Below, piece by piece: positions 44,922 to 56,960 of a DNA stretch of 64,000 nucleotides. The stretch's first letter is position 1, and each line of letters starts with the position of its first letter. Position numbers and translations under genes: made by a program. This DNA is from Cryptomeria japonica (Eukaryota > Streptophyta > Pinopsida > Cupressales > Cupressaceae), in assembly GCF_030272615.1 (NCBI RefSeq), contig NC_081414.1:767570153-767634152 (forward strand), given 5' to 3'. Below the pieces are notes generated by a model. It had not been told where the DNA came from, made no database searches, and was given only the letters and a program-made list of their open reading frames with translations.

Positions 44922-46282
44922 GCATGGATAAGATTACCATGGATTTGGCATTTTAGAAATTTCTTGGCAAATTGATAAGAATCTTTCTCCTTTGTCAGCC
45001 AGTAATATCCCATTCTCAGGAGTTTCTTAGCGAGAGTAGGACCACTTGAGTGTGTGCCACATATATCCTCATGAAGCTCATGTAAGGCGAAGTTAGATTC
45101 ATTATGATCAAGGCAACGAAGAAGAGTACTATCAAGACCTCGACGGTAAAGTGTGTTAGCAATTAAGGTATAACGGGTGGCTTGTCGGATAAAACTAGAT
45201 TTTTGGTTACGATATTGGTCAAGTGGTACGTTGTTGGTTTTAAGATATTCATAGATTGTCCCATATAGAGGGGAGTCTAAACCGGTTATGGCATAGATGA
45301 CTTGAGATGTCGAATGGTCATAGGTTGGGGAAAACAATTGCTCTACCAGGAACTCGTAACGACTCTGTTGTTCTGGAATTTGTAGTAGTGAAGCAATAGT
45401 GGCCATTGCATCGACCGCTTTGTTGTCTAACCTTGGTATTTGCTCGAAGGTGATATATACAAAGTATTGCTTGAAGTCATCCACCATTTTCTTGTATGGT
45501 AGCAGCTTATCATCCTTTGTTTGATATTCATTGTTGATTTGATTTATGACTAATTGAGAGCCACCATAGACTCTTAAGTATATGATTTTCCATTCTACTG
45601 CCATTTTGATTCCTGTTACCAGTGATTCATATTCAGCGATATTGTTGGTACATAGAAACATCAATCTGTAAGAGCATGAAATTGTGTGTCCTTCTGGAGT
45701 GACGAACAAAATACCAGCACTTGATCCATGTTGGGTGTAGGAACCATCAAAGTATAAGGTCCATTTCTTGGGTGTAATAGTAAGAACATCCATGTTGGGG
45801 AATTCTATGTGCATTGGTTGTTTAACTAGTAGTTGTGCTTCAACTAGTTGATCTACAATTACTTGTCCTTTGATAGATCGAAGCTCTGTGTATTGTATAT
45901 CAAACTCACTAAGAATCATGGCCCATTTATCTAGTCGGCCTGTAAGAGCTGCTTTGCTGAGTAAATACTTCAGAGGATCAATTTTTGCTACTAGCTTGAT
46001 TGTGTGAGCTAGCATGTAATGGTAGAACTTCTAAGAAGAGAATACCATAGCTAAACAAGCCTTCTCAATGAATGTGTAATTTATCTCATATCCATTTAAT
46101 GTCCTACTGATGTAATATACAACTCTTTCCTTGCCTTCTGAATCTTCTTGTGCTAATAATGCCCCCATTGATACTTCAATTGTTGAGATGTATAGGATGA
46201 GTGGTTTTCCTTCTATTGGCGGTATTAGAACTGGTGGATTTATTATATATTGCTTGATTTGATAGAAGGATTTTGCACACAT
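44922..46282 (-). pseudogene. pol: Element T RNase H, archaeal-type RNase H and integrase zinc domain
   Basis: First RNase H: LILYISTIEVSMGALLAQED and YTFIEKACLAMVF, then a TAG at 46031 where Gln is expected, then LSKAALTGRLDKWAMILSEF. Second, archaeal-type RNase H (about 45780-45370): WTLYFDGSYTQHGSSAGILF, NNIAEYESLVTGIKMAVE, and RVYGGSQLVINQINNEY, where the family has YGDSQ, so a catalytic Asp has become Gly. It ends IPRLDNKAVDAMATIAS. The integrase zinc part follows: HELHEDICGTH and KCQIHGNLIHA, one zinc Cys having become Phe. A dual RNase H is the hallmark of the Tat clade. Frame ends where J is inserted. Confidence 0.92.
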
Positions 46283-46438
46283 GGCTTCCCATCTGAAAGT
46301 TACGTTCTTATGTAGCAGATGATTGAATGGCAGGATTTTATCTACTAGTTGGGCTATGAAACACCTAATAGACTACAGTCATCCCTGTAGAGATCCAAGT
46401 TGGCTAATGTTCTTGGAAGGTGGCATCTCCATGATGGT

Positions 46439-47362
46439 CTATACCTTCACTGGATCTACTTCAATGCCTTTTGCTAACACAATTAAGCCTAATAATTTGC
46501 CTGATGTTACCCTGAAGACACACTTCTTAGGGTTTAGTCTTACCTTAAATTGTTCCAATCTTTGGAAGATTTTATCTAGGATACCTAGATGTTCTGCTCT
46601 GGTCAATGAATTAGCCAATAAATCATCCATGTAGTCCTCCATGAAGGTATGCATCATATCATGAAAGATTGTTGTCATCGCTCTTTGATAAGCTGCCCCA
46701 ACATCCTTTAAACCAGAAGGCATGACATTCCAGCAATATGTTCCCCATGGAATGGTGAATGCAGTTTTATCTTGATCCTCTAGTGCAATTTTGATTTGAT
46801 TATAACCAGAGAAACTGTCCATTAATGATAACATTGCATGGCCTACTGTCAGATCCACAATTATGTCGATGCTAGGTAAAGGAAAGTCATCCTTCAGATA
46901 GCCTTTGTTGACATGTCTAAAATCTATGCATATTCTGATGCTTCCATCGGGTTTTGATACTGGCACAATGTTTGAAATCCATTCAACATAGGCTATAGGT
47001 CGAATAAATCTGACGTCTAATAGTTTCTTTAGTTCAGCTTTGGCCATTAATGCCACATGTGGATTCATCTTTCTTAATATCTTCTTAACTGACTTAGCTC
47101 CTGGAGCAATGGATAAATGATGCATAATTAGGTTTGGATCTATCCCGGGTATATCAGCACAGGACCAAGCAAAGTTGATTTTCCTTTCTGTAAAGAATTT
47201 GGTAAAATCAGGTTGCTCTTCATTTGTTAGTGATTTGGCTAGGTGTATTGCTTTGACTATTGTTTTTGTACCAATGTTGATTGAGTGAGTTGGCTCAATC
47301 AATATGGGTGATCTCTCGTGATAGTGTTCTGGAAGAGTGTCAAGTCTCTCATCCGTAGGCAC
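46439..47362 (-). pseudogene. pol: Element T reverse transcriptase
   Basis: An uninterrupted 307-codon frame: IPGIDPNLIMHHLSIAPGAK, VSKPDGSIRICIDFRHVNKG, LKDDFPLPSIDIIVDLTVGH, LMDSFSGYNQIKIALEDQDK, FTIPWGTYCWNVMPSGLKDV and the catalytic YMDDLLANS. All are RT fingers-palm motifs of Tat-type gypsy. It ends at a TAG after GIEVDPVKV; beyond it, the same frame reads TIMEMPPSKNISQL and leads into RNase H. The family usually has Gln at that TAG. Confidence 0.94.
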
Positions 47363-48245
47363 CTTGAAAAGGTTTCACCTATAGATGTATCCTTTATTTT
47401 TACTATTTTGTGATTTAGTGTTGCCATTGGCTGGTTTTCAGCATTAGACCCTTTATTTTTTTCATTTTTGCGATTGAGAGACTTGGCACTCCCTGGATTG
47501 TAGACATTGTTACTTTATTCACCGATAGAGCATGTTTCCAAGTTGACTATACATAAATAGTGGATAATAGATTCATCATCTAGGAATATGGGTAAATCAT
47601 GGTGTTCTGGTTCTTCCCATTCTATGAGGTTAGGAAACACAAGCGGTAAGGAGTCATTGGGTGGGTTGAGATCGGCCACGGTAAGGGTCATGATAGCGTT
47701 ATTGTGATCATTTGGGATATTGATGAGATCTTCGATGGTATTATCTTTGATGTAAGCTTGTTCATATTGTCACTTCTCATTCTCACTAGTTTCATAGATA
47801 TTTTGTGGTCCGAACTCAAGTAATCGAGATTTTGCGCTTCATTCTTCCTGAGAAAGGGGTGTGTAGGAGTGGATGGTGTCCACTTCAATATCTTCAGTAA
47901 TATCTGAGCAACTATCCCATTCATATTCATTAGAATCTATTTTTGAATCAATATCCTAGGTTCATTCATTGTAATAGATAGGTATATTGTATGGAGAAAA
48001 GAGATCATTGATTATTGACACTAGTTTGGTAGCTTGGTCCAATTAGGAGTCAAAACCTACCTGTTCTCTCTAGATTTTCTCATATAATGTTTCTTTTTTG
48101 TGGCTAACACTATCTTTAGATGATGATTCTATCTTGGTCTGATTAGGTTCCTGTACATGATGTACTACTTTATAAGAAGTTTCTTCCCTTTGAATGGCTA
48201 GCTCTTCTTGTTGTCGTTCATGATCTTGATTCTCTTGTTCAGTCC
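47363..48245 (-). pseudogene. Element T linker between G-patch and RT
   Basis: A decayed acidic linker, for example the frame at 47688-47930. No domain is recognised. In related elements this stretch is poorly conserved. Confidence 0.45.
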
Positions 48246-48365
48246 TTATTGTTTTTGTGGCTTGGTGTAGTGCTTCTTTCCAGGAGTCTTCTTCATATTT
48301 CTTCTTTGGTTTCCACTGAGGTTTTTGATACTTATTCTATTTTTGCCGAGGTAGAATCTATTGTA

Positions 48366-48500
48366 CATATCCCAGTCCTGTCTTATCTTTTGCAAATTGT
48401 GAATGAGGTTGAATGGGTTCTGTGATGCCTTCTTGACGCTTGCCAATAGGTCCTTTTCCATTGTATCCCATCCGTTGCATGATTTTGAATCCATTTTCGT
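48366..48500 (-). pseudogene. G-patch-like motif downstream of the T protease
   Basis: The minus-strand frame reads GFKIMQRMGYNGKGPIGKRQ followed by EGITEPI and KDKTGLGY: glycines at the spacing of a G-patch (M-G-Y-x-G-x-G-x-x-G...GLGY). It is in a frame different from the ORF at 48246-48524, which is a shadow. G-patch motifs bind RNA and helicases; after a retroviral-type protease they are known in betaretroviruses. Here the motif lies between protease and RT. Confidence 0.7.
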
Positions 48501-48501
48501 A

Positions 48502-49554
48502 TTATTTTTTTGGGACAACCACATCTAGGGTAGCGGCTCTAGCGTCTTCTTCATCTTTGTATAGCCAACTAAGGATGTCTTTGTCTTCTAATTCATTAGC
48601 TAGTGTGCCTAATTGGATAAATTTGCCATCAAACTTGGTAATGGGCTTGGCTGCTTGATGTGTTGATGTAGAAGGTTGTCCATGAGATTTAGGTGATGTT
48701 GGTAACTTTGATAAACACTTGGATTCAAAGGAATATTCTCCCATTCCTTGGTCTTTGATCTTCATCTTTTTCTTAAAATCAATAGATAAAGATTTGAATG
48801 TGTTATGAGAACCAGGTACTAAGGAAGCTTGGGCTTCCTTGTTGTGTAGAACTAAGTAGTCTTGAGTTGCCCCCATAGTATTGCAATAATGAGAAGGGTT
48901 ATTGTTTTCTGATATAGAAAGTTCTTGTCTGTTGTATGGGAGCTTGATGCATTGGTGATATGTCAATGGTATTGCTTGCATTTCATATATCCAAGGTTGA
49001 CCCAATAGAATACTCTATGTTAATTCTATGTCCAAAACTTGGCACATAGTGTCCTTTTGTATGGGTCCGACTTGAATAGGCAGTATTACTGTTCCTTTAG
49101 ATGATCTCTCCTCATCATCATATGCCTTGATGGTGATCTTTTTGATTGGATCAATGGACTATTCAGAGAAGCCCAATGCACGGATAAGCTTTAAGGTACA
49201 GATATTGAGACCAACTCCTCCATCTATTAATACTCTTTTTACACGGTGCTTATAGAATAAGACTTCAATATGGAGTGGCGTGTTATGCGGATGATTCAAG
49301 GAGACATCATCATATTCAGAAAAAGATAGGTTACACGGTCCCGTCATATGAGCCACCATGGCTTGGAATCGATTAATATCCAGATTTTTAGGAACATTCA
49401 TCTCGACAAGTTCTTGTTCCAAGATATATTTATGTTTTGGAGATAGCTTGAGTAGTTCAAGTATAGATATCTGAGCAGGGGTTCTCTGCAATTGATCAAC
49501 CAAGTTATATTGAGTCTTGGGGAGAGGTGTTGTTTGCGATGTATTTCCCCTCAA
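48502..49554 (-). pseudogene. Element T retropepsin-like protease region
   Basis: 49554-49159: a helical lead-in (LEQELVEMNVPKNLDINRFQ), then the protease with VLIDGGVGLNICTLKLIRAL; the Asp is kept, with D-G-G in place of D-S/T-G, as in this clade. After a nonsense codon near 49159, a decayed stretch reads KITIKAYDDEERSS and LGQPWIYEMQAIPLTYHQCI, the C-terminal part of the fold. 49005-48502 then continues as a linker (FDGKFIQLGTLANELEDKDI) into the G-patch. Confidence 0.85.
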
Positions 49555-49563
49555 GACATATTT

Positions 49564-51648
49564 CTAAGATCTTGTTGTCACATTTATCGACTCATGTTCT
49601 TGTTTGTCCTTGATTTTAATGATATTCACTTGGTTGTCATCTGTCGATATATGATTGATGGTATTATTGTATATGTGATTTATGCGAGCTCCTCTGGTAT
49701 CATTTGATGATGAAGCTCCACTCTTGTAATTTGGAAGAGGATTCTTAAAGGTGTCATGATCACCATTTGTTTTGAGATTATCAACCGTTGAATCACCTCT
49801 ATCGATCATGTCTTGAATGATGTTCTTAAGCCTCATGTATTCATTTGTGTGATGTCCTTTATTTTGATAAAAATCAGAAAAATGTGAGTCATTCCAGCAA
49901 GGTGGTTTAACCCGAGGTTCAAAGTTGTTTAGAGGTGGTAATGTGATGATTTTGTGTGCCAAGAGTTCTCGAAATGCTGATTCCAAGGTTTGTCCTAAGG
50001 GTGTGTAGATGCGTCTATACGAGAAAGTGTTGGAGTTATTTCTCTGATTTGTTTTATTTCCTTGGTTAACATCGTTGCCTTGGTTTTTTTTGTTGGTGTT
50101 TGAGGCAAAAGGTTCTTGATTGGTTTTCTACAGATAAGTGTCAACACCCTTTTGATTTTTGTTTGTTTGTGTATTCCTTGACAAAGATAACACTGGTTGT
50201 TTGGATTTCATGTCTGTGGTATCAAGTCCTCCGTCATTATTAACATTTTTGTTTCACGTCCAAAACTTGGATTTGTCTAAAGTGTTATTGTTGTTTGGAT
50301 TGTTAAAGTTGGATGATTTATTTCCTTCCTTGAAGAACTTGAGTGTTCCCTTCTTGATGCAGGCTTCTTTAACTTGGATTTCATTTTTGATTAATTTGGC
50401 AAAAGATGGGATGCATTGTAGCTTGAGTAGATAAATCATCTCAGTTTCAAATTGTCGATAAAAATCTCCATCTTTTCTTTTTTCGGTACATCTCAAGGAT
50501 ATCTCGAAACCATGCGTCTCTAGTGTTGAAGGAACACCATGAATGTCTCATTGTTCCTTTGTTTGGTGTTGCACACATCCAACATGGTGATTACATGTTG
50601 AATATTGTAGGAGTATTGGGTGATAAATTTATTTACCAACTCATCAAATGATTTGAGAGGAGGTGTAAGCTTTGATAACCACTCCATCCTTTGTCCTCCC
50701 AAACTTCTTGGGAATAGCCTCATTAAGTAAGTGTCATCGTGAGTGAATTCTAGGCTTATGATACAAAATTCCCGTACATGATCCCAAGGATCACTTCTAC
50801 CATCATATTTGTCATATTTTTGTATGTCTGAGTTTTGGGAAAAAGGCATCATGTTCAATCTCCTGTCAAAAGGGTAAGGATAGATCTCATCCAAGGTGTA
50901 TCATATTGTGGACCCTTGTTGTATATCCTGCATTTGTTTTTGCAGTATCTGGATCTGTTGTGTGAGAGTGACTATGGGTGCATTTGTACGTCGAGGGAAG
51001 GATTCCTCCCTTTCATTTTCCCAATTTCAGGCATGGTTGTGTTCAGGGGTGGTGTTTTGTTCTGGTATGTTTTCTAGATTAGATGTTTCTTCTTCTCTCT
51101 ATGGATCTTGGTAAGTGTAAGTCCTTGACCTTGTTCTAAGAATTCTTTTGTCTTCATTCCTCAAAGTTTTAGGGTTGAAGTATTCGGGGAGTCTAACTCC
51201 TTTGCTAGTGAGAATGAGCAGATATTTCTCTTTGTCTATTTCAATGTCTTTCCATAAGCTTTTGGAATAAAGGGTTTTCTTGGCATTCTTGGAGAAGTTC
51301 TTTGGTGATCTCTGTATCTCCAAGGTTTGGATACTCGAAAGGGTTTGATAATCTTCAACCCATACTTGACTCTGGTTGCGATTCACTTTGTTTGTTTTTC
51401 TGATAGCGAGTGACAACGGGCATCTAGTAAAAATTTTCTGGGAAAAAGGGAACAAATTCTCCTTCTTCTCTTTCAGGAGTGGATGGTTCAGGCCTAGCTT
51501 CGTTATAGGTGATGCAAATTTGTGGGACGAAAGTGGGGTTGATTCTTCCTCCGTGATTTAAGTGTTGACTAAATGCTGATTTTTGGCAAAAATCTCTACT
51601 TCTCAATGGTTCTTCATCAAATTTGTTTGATTTGTCTTGAAGATACAA
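49564..51648 (-). pseudogene. gag: Element T gag
   Basis: The Retrotrans_gag core is at 50894-50520: YDGRSDPWDHVREFCIISLE, LMRLFPRSLGGQRMEWLSKL and PLKSFDELVNKFITQYSYNI. 50496-50254 continues with a frame change. The C-terminal zinc-like motif at about 49905-49835 reads FSDFYQNKGHHTNEYMRLKN; comparison with the LARD1 copy suggests the two Cys were lost. The N-terminal part (51648-51099) is in two frames. Gag would form the particle. Confidence 0.82.
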
Positions 51649-51649
51649 T

Positions 51650-54493
51650 CACATATGACAGAGAAAGGCATGATGTGATTTGAAAAGTTGTCGATTGATG
51701 TAGAGAAATTTGTTCCATTTTGCAAGTGTTTTAGAACTAGGTTGTCACTTCTTCAACTTAGTTTTGTGATGAAGACTTTTTCATCTCAAAATATGAGGAG
51801 TGGTCATACATGATTGATCAATGATTTCCTTTGATTGTTTGGATTTGGATACTTTGTTTGAAAACTCAAGCCTAATTTATCAAGTAGAGGTTTAGCTAGA
51901 TTCGCCTCCACGACAAAGTGTGTCAAATGATATGGATAAAGTTTCCCAATATGGAAACTTGATTTTACAACTTAAGTTTAAACTAGGTATGATTTGTTTA
52001 ATATAATCTATTAGATGGTGGACCTTTTGATCAAATGTGATGGTACTACCTGATTTTGATAGTATAAAGTCTTATCTCTAGCTAGTTTTAGATTTGACAA
52101 CTATTGTTCTAAGACTGTCTTGTTTTATTTGGCAATGATTTCTCTGTTATTTCGGATTTGATTTTTTGATGACTATGTTCGATATTGGACCTGAAAGGGT
52201 ACTCAAGAAGTTTGATAAAATTTTACCAAAATGCTTGATTTGTTCTCTGTTTTTCCTAGTTTTGACCATGCACTAAGCCAGAGTCTGGATGCACTAAATA
52301 GTGATCCATATGTGCTATAGAAAGACCCTGATACACTAAGCTTCCTCTGCTACATGCTAATTTGGACTGGTTGAATTTGACTGGTCTGGTTGAGTTATGC
52401 GCTAATATGTCCCGATTACATGCTAAAGTTTGGACTCAATGCGCTAAGGTTTGCACCCAATGCACTAGGCTGATGCTCGAAAGCGCTAATATGGTACCAC
52501 AAAGTGCTAATGAAATGTTTGCCAATTTTCCAAATGCTATGCGCTATTTTGAAGAGTATATGCACTAAGTTTTGGCTAGGACGCGCTTAAGAATGATCCA
52601 GATGCACTAGGAAGTTGTTCCTACGTGCTAAACTGCTATGTTTTCTCTGTTTCTTGGTTTTTTAGAAATTTTCAACTTTGTTTGTTTTTGATGGATTATT
52701 TTTTGGAAATATAACTTGAAAACACAACACGAAAAAGATAACCATTTTTGCCTATGCTAAACAAATAGTGTATATTCTGTGAGGATGTGTTCAAATCCCT
52801 AATGTTTTCACAGGTTTGGATTTGAAGAATACAAATCAAATAGACTCTTTATTGAAGGGTCATCAATAATACCATAGCCCACTAGTCTCTATACTCTGTC
52901 AGCTCAAACAACCGTGTTACCCCCTAGGGGCACCCATTTTTTTGCCTTTTGCCAGAAATTAACCCAAAGTGAATTGCTTCACAATTGGGTAGTTATCTTG
53001 GGAGATATATGGTGAGTAATCTTGGGGGCAGATTCTTCCCCACCCTTGCATTATGATATTGAAGATGTCTGGATACTAACTCGGCTCAAAGTTTCTAATA
53101 CTAAGGTAATTAATCAAGCTTGTTGTTCAGTCTTCAGTGATAAACTCCCTCGGGAGGCTTCCTGACCTTTAGAACAAAGGCTTTACGTATCGTAAAGATA
53201 CTGGGGGAAGGCTAATCATTGAGTAAAAATATTGAAGGGGAATTTTGTCAGCCTCCACTTTTGATTATAGTAGGTTGGAATACTTGGCGATAAAGTCATT
53301 TCCCACTTAGTTCGTTCCCCTCTCACTGACCATTTAAATGGTTCTCTAAGAGAAACTTGGGAGGGAAGACCTACTAAAGGATGTAAGTACTTGAAATACA
53401 GAAAGCATAAGATTGGTTTGGCTTTTTGGTCACCTAGTTAAGGGGAGAGCATATACCTTCCACTTTCGAGTCAAGGAAAACAAGTTCTTTTTAACCTTCA
53501 AAGGCAATGATTTTCTAACTTTTACTTGGAGATTTTGCTCCAAAAAGCATAGTTTTCTTTTTAATTCCTCATAGAAAAAGTGTGCATTTTCATCATAAAT
53601 TCTTGAATCAAACTTGGTCAACAAAGCAAATTGTGATTTGGTCAACAAAATGTAAAGTTGACAAGGGAAAGGTTTCCCTCGTTCGCTTTGTCTAGAATTT
53701 AAATGTGAGGTTCTTTTACTTTTTGCAAAATAAAGTGGATCCTTTTAAACACTAAAGGATGGTGAGGTTTGTTTTAAACTTTGCAAGAAAGTAAACTTTG
53801 CCTTGTTCTTTTTATAACCCAAAAATGAAGTGTTTTCTCTCTAAGAAAGCAAAAAAAGATTTTTTTGTTCTTTTTACTTTGTAAATTTTGATTCTTTTTA
53901 AACCCAAAGAAAAAAAATGTGGTTAATTTTAAGTCCAAAATAAAGGTAATGTTCTTTTATCCCAAAGGAAAGATGAGTTTTGTTTATCCAACTTTTGAAA
54001 AAGCTTTTAAAAGGAAACCAAAAATTCCTAATTCTAACTCCTATAACCTACAAGAAACTCTTAAAACCTCCAAGAAAGAAGTTAGTGACAAGTTGAAATC
54101 TTAGGTGGGCTTCTACAATCCTAAAATGATATTCCTTGGTTACAATTTTTTTTTCTTTTGCTCTGCCAACCCTACGCGCTAAAGTGTTGCATGAATGTGC
54201 TACAAAAAGGCATGGATGCACTATAAAACAAACCAGATGTGCTAAGATGTTGCTTGGATGCGCTGAATTGATGCTTCAATGTGCTGAGGTTTATCATTTA
54301 CCAGAAGAAATGTCATGCACTAGACTAATTACTGGATGCGCTAAGGTTTGGGTCTGATGCACTAAACAATAGTCAAGATGCATTGACAAACAACCCAAAT
54401 GCACTAAAAGAAGACACAAATGCACTAACTTAGCTTTTCCGCATACTTGCAATATTAGACCTGCATTAAAAATGATGTTATTTATGGGGTTAT
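51650..54493 (-). other. Long leader of element T
   Basis: 2.8 kb between primer site and gag, with no convincing gene. It contains arrays of ATGCGCTAA-like units (52270-52640 and 54165-54440). A long untranslated leader is common in Tat elements. The short frames at 52362, 53430, 53919 and 54136 have no motifs; some run through the repeats. Confidence 0.55.
52270..54440. repeat. Dispersed ATGCGCTAA motif array in the T leader
   Basis: About 30 imperfect copies of ATGCRCTAA (GATGCACTAAG, TATGCGCTAATATG, AATGCGCTAAGG and similar) in two clusters, 52270-52640 and 54165-54440, all on the plus strand. The reverse complement matches the TTAGCGCAT array at 24690-25030. Confidence 0.7.
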
Positions 54494-54511
54494 GCCCCAC
54501 AGTGGGTGCTA
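54494..54511 (-). promoter_or_regulatory. Primer binding site of element T
   Basis: The minus strand reads TAGCACCCACTGTGGGGC next to the LTR. It is the TGGCGCCCACTGTGGGGC type common in Tat elements with two G-to-A changes. Confidence 0.8.
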
Positions 54512-54515
54512 GAAA

Positions 54516-55904
54516 TGTGTACGAGAAATGTGGTGGGATGAAACACAGATTCGGTCTCTTGGAAAAGTCCACACACCAATGGGACTCTTGGTGCAAGTTA
54601 TGGAGCTATGTTTGAATAGCTCAACTTCCCAAGGGATGTTCCATTGTTCTCTATCTCACAAGACCCCTCAAACCAATTCCTTTTCTCTCAGATCACCGAG
54701 AAAAGTGAGTTAGGGATGACAACCATGAGAACGAGGGATATTGATCAATCTAGTATGAATGCATTCCTAGTTATGCACGATACTAAATCTAACATGATTT
54801 AAAATAGCATGGATATGATAATAAGATAAAAGGATTAGTAAAATAACTATCCTAACATGCTATACTAGTCTAACATGAGTATTATGTGATAATGAAAATA
54901 CCTATTTAAGATGCTATTAAGATTATTTCTATCAAAGAGAGGTTAAATGTTTGATAAAATGACTAAATATGAAACTAAGATGCTTAGTAAAATGTCTATA
55001 AGTTTGATGCTAAATACTTGGATATGAAAATGATAGAAGGAGGGATCTATTTATAGGAAAAATAAGGCAATAGATGGTCAAGATTGGATGATCTTATCAA
55101 GGGCCAGTATTGAAAGTTATCAATCCATGCACTCAATTTCCACCAATGAAATGGTGACAAATGTCAATAAGAGACTGCTTGAGAAGACATGAAGGTTACC
55201 TTAGGAGGTAAGGTTAAGGTTAGCCTAGAGTAATCCACTGGATAAAGCTTTTATCCAAGGGGTAAACTCTTGTGCAAGGGTTAAGGAATAACCAAGGGTA
55301 AAGATGAAGGTTGGGTTAGACAAAAAGTCTTCAACCATGCTAAAAATGGTAAATTAACCATTAATGGTTTGTAAGACTTTGGGGACGAATTTGTAAGAGT
55401 CCTTCCAAATTTGGGGGAACTCAACAAGTTATCTTGTTGAATGGATAAAGCCTTTATTGCTTTTGGAAGACTTTCCTCCAAATAGGAGAAGTGACATCCT
55501 CAAATTTGGGGAAAGGGGATGATTAAGAGGTTTAGGCCTAATTGATTAGGATTAGATGGGTTCTAGAAGAATTTAGGAAGGGGGTTTAGGAGGCAAGTGG
55601 GTGGGGAAAATATAATTTAATTGAAATAAAATTAATTTATCTCAATTGTGGTGCAACTTGCCTTTTTGTGATTTTGGAATTTTAATTAAATGTAAATTTA
55701 ATTAAATGGGCTAGAAGGGGGATTTAATAAAGTAATTTTTTTAATCAAATGGGGTAGAAAAAACTTAGGTGAACCTAATTAAATAAATTGAATAATTTAT
55801 TTAATTAAATAGATGAATGTGAATAATTTAGTTAAATAGAGGAATAGGAGTAAAATGAATATTAAATATTCACTTAGGAAAGTGGCCATTTTTGCATGTC
55901 TACA
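54516..55904 (-). repeat. 5' LTR of element T
   Basis: From TGTGTACGAGAAATGTGG to TGCATGTCTACA (1389 bases), the partner of 22666-24101. It carries the same minus-strand TATA element at 55047-55056. A segment of about 25 bases (GAGAGGAGATGGAAGAAGCA in the left LTR) is missing here. Confidence 0.93.
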
Positions 55905-55909
55905 GTTAT
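55905..55909. other. Target site duplication of element T, right copy
   Basis: GTTAT, identical to 22661-22665. Confidence 0.93.
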
Positions 55910-56960
55910 ACCTACAAATATTAGTCATGGGAGAAATCCCTCTTCCTCAATCAATCCTCCATCCTTATCTATTCCTTCAATGATTATTCCTATTGTTTCT
56001 CAACCAATCAATGTGACACAAGGGGGAAATTCATCCAATCATTCTATCGCTTCTTTTAGTGTCCTATTTTCTACTCAATCATCACCTATGCCTAATTACC
56101 ATAGTATTCCACCACCTTATTCTCAATCAGTGCCTTCTTTCAATAAAATCATACCACCTTCTCAATCAAACATGTCTAACATGAATTCCTTAATCGAGGC
56201 AACCATTAACAACCTTGCTCAAACTGTGTCATCATTGCAACAACAAATCACTTCTATGAGTCAATCAAAGTTTAGTGTGGCCACATTTGATGTTGTGAGC
56301 CTACTTTCTCTTGATATTGTTAGAGACGTCCCTCCTAAAAATGTTGAAGTCCCTCAATTGGAACTATATAATGGAAAAGGTGATCCTTTAACACATTTCA
56401 AAATATTCCAAACTTTGTGTATTGACTTTTCTTGTGATCAAAGATTATTGCCAAATTGTTTACTAGAACATTAAGAGATAAGGCTTTACAATGGTCCTAA
56501 AATTGCTTTGACTGATTTAATGCATTGTAAACAAGGTATTAAAGAAAAAGTGTCTGATTTAATTGGTATATATAAGCATTTGTGTTCTCAAACTTCTTTT
56601 CTAGTGCCTAATAATGATATTCAAAAAAATTTCATTTCTAATTTTCAAAAAGATGTTACAGAAAAGCTTCTCATTTCTGAGTTTACTTCCTTTCCGCAGT
56701 TGTGTGCAACACTTCACAATTATCAACTAACTATGAGTCAACTAGAGAAATCCACTCCTATGGCTCCAAGTGATAAGGGTGAGAGTGCTCGACAACCATT
56801 TGTGAAGTTCAAACCAAATAAAGGCTTCATAAAATTCAATGACACCATCAACAACAAAAATGTGAATGCTACAATAGGTGTGCCTACTATTTTTAAATAT
56901 TTCAAAAGAGAAAAACAATTTACTCTTTTGAATGAATCTTTTCATAGAATCATGTCTTAG
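55910..56960 (+). pseudogene. gag: LARD1 gag, main part
   Basis: It continues 22665 in frame. Residues at 56180-56290 are a Gln-rich coiled coil (SLIEATINNLAQTVSSLQQQ). Then comes the gag core start PQLELYNGKGDPLTHFKIFQ. Near 56450 the frame shifts (KLFTRTLRDKALQW is readable in the next frame), and a piece of the core is deleted before 56508, where DLMHCKQGIKEKVSDLIG, FISNFQKDVTEKLLISEF and SFPQLCATLHNYQLTMSQLE continue. This core is of the Tat gag type, as in T, but clearly a different family. Confidence 0.8.

Larger units (their letters stand above)
22666..55904 (-). mobile_element. Element T: Tat-type Ty3/gypsy retrotransposon, split by G and J
   Basis: Orientation is fixed by a primer site next to the right LTR and a polypurine tract next to the left LTR. 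On the minus strand: 5' LTR 54516-55904, leader, gag, protease, G-patch, RT, RNase H, archaeal-type RNase H, integrase, an antisense plant-mobile-domain gene, 3' LTR 22666-24101. Subtracting G and J leaves about 18.3 kb, large even for this clade. Perfect GTTAT duplications flank it. LTRs differ by roughly 6% over the first 300 bases by eye. All coding parts carry stops. Confidence 0.92.
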
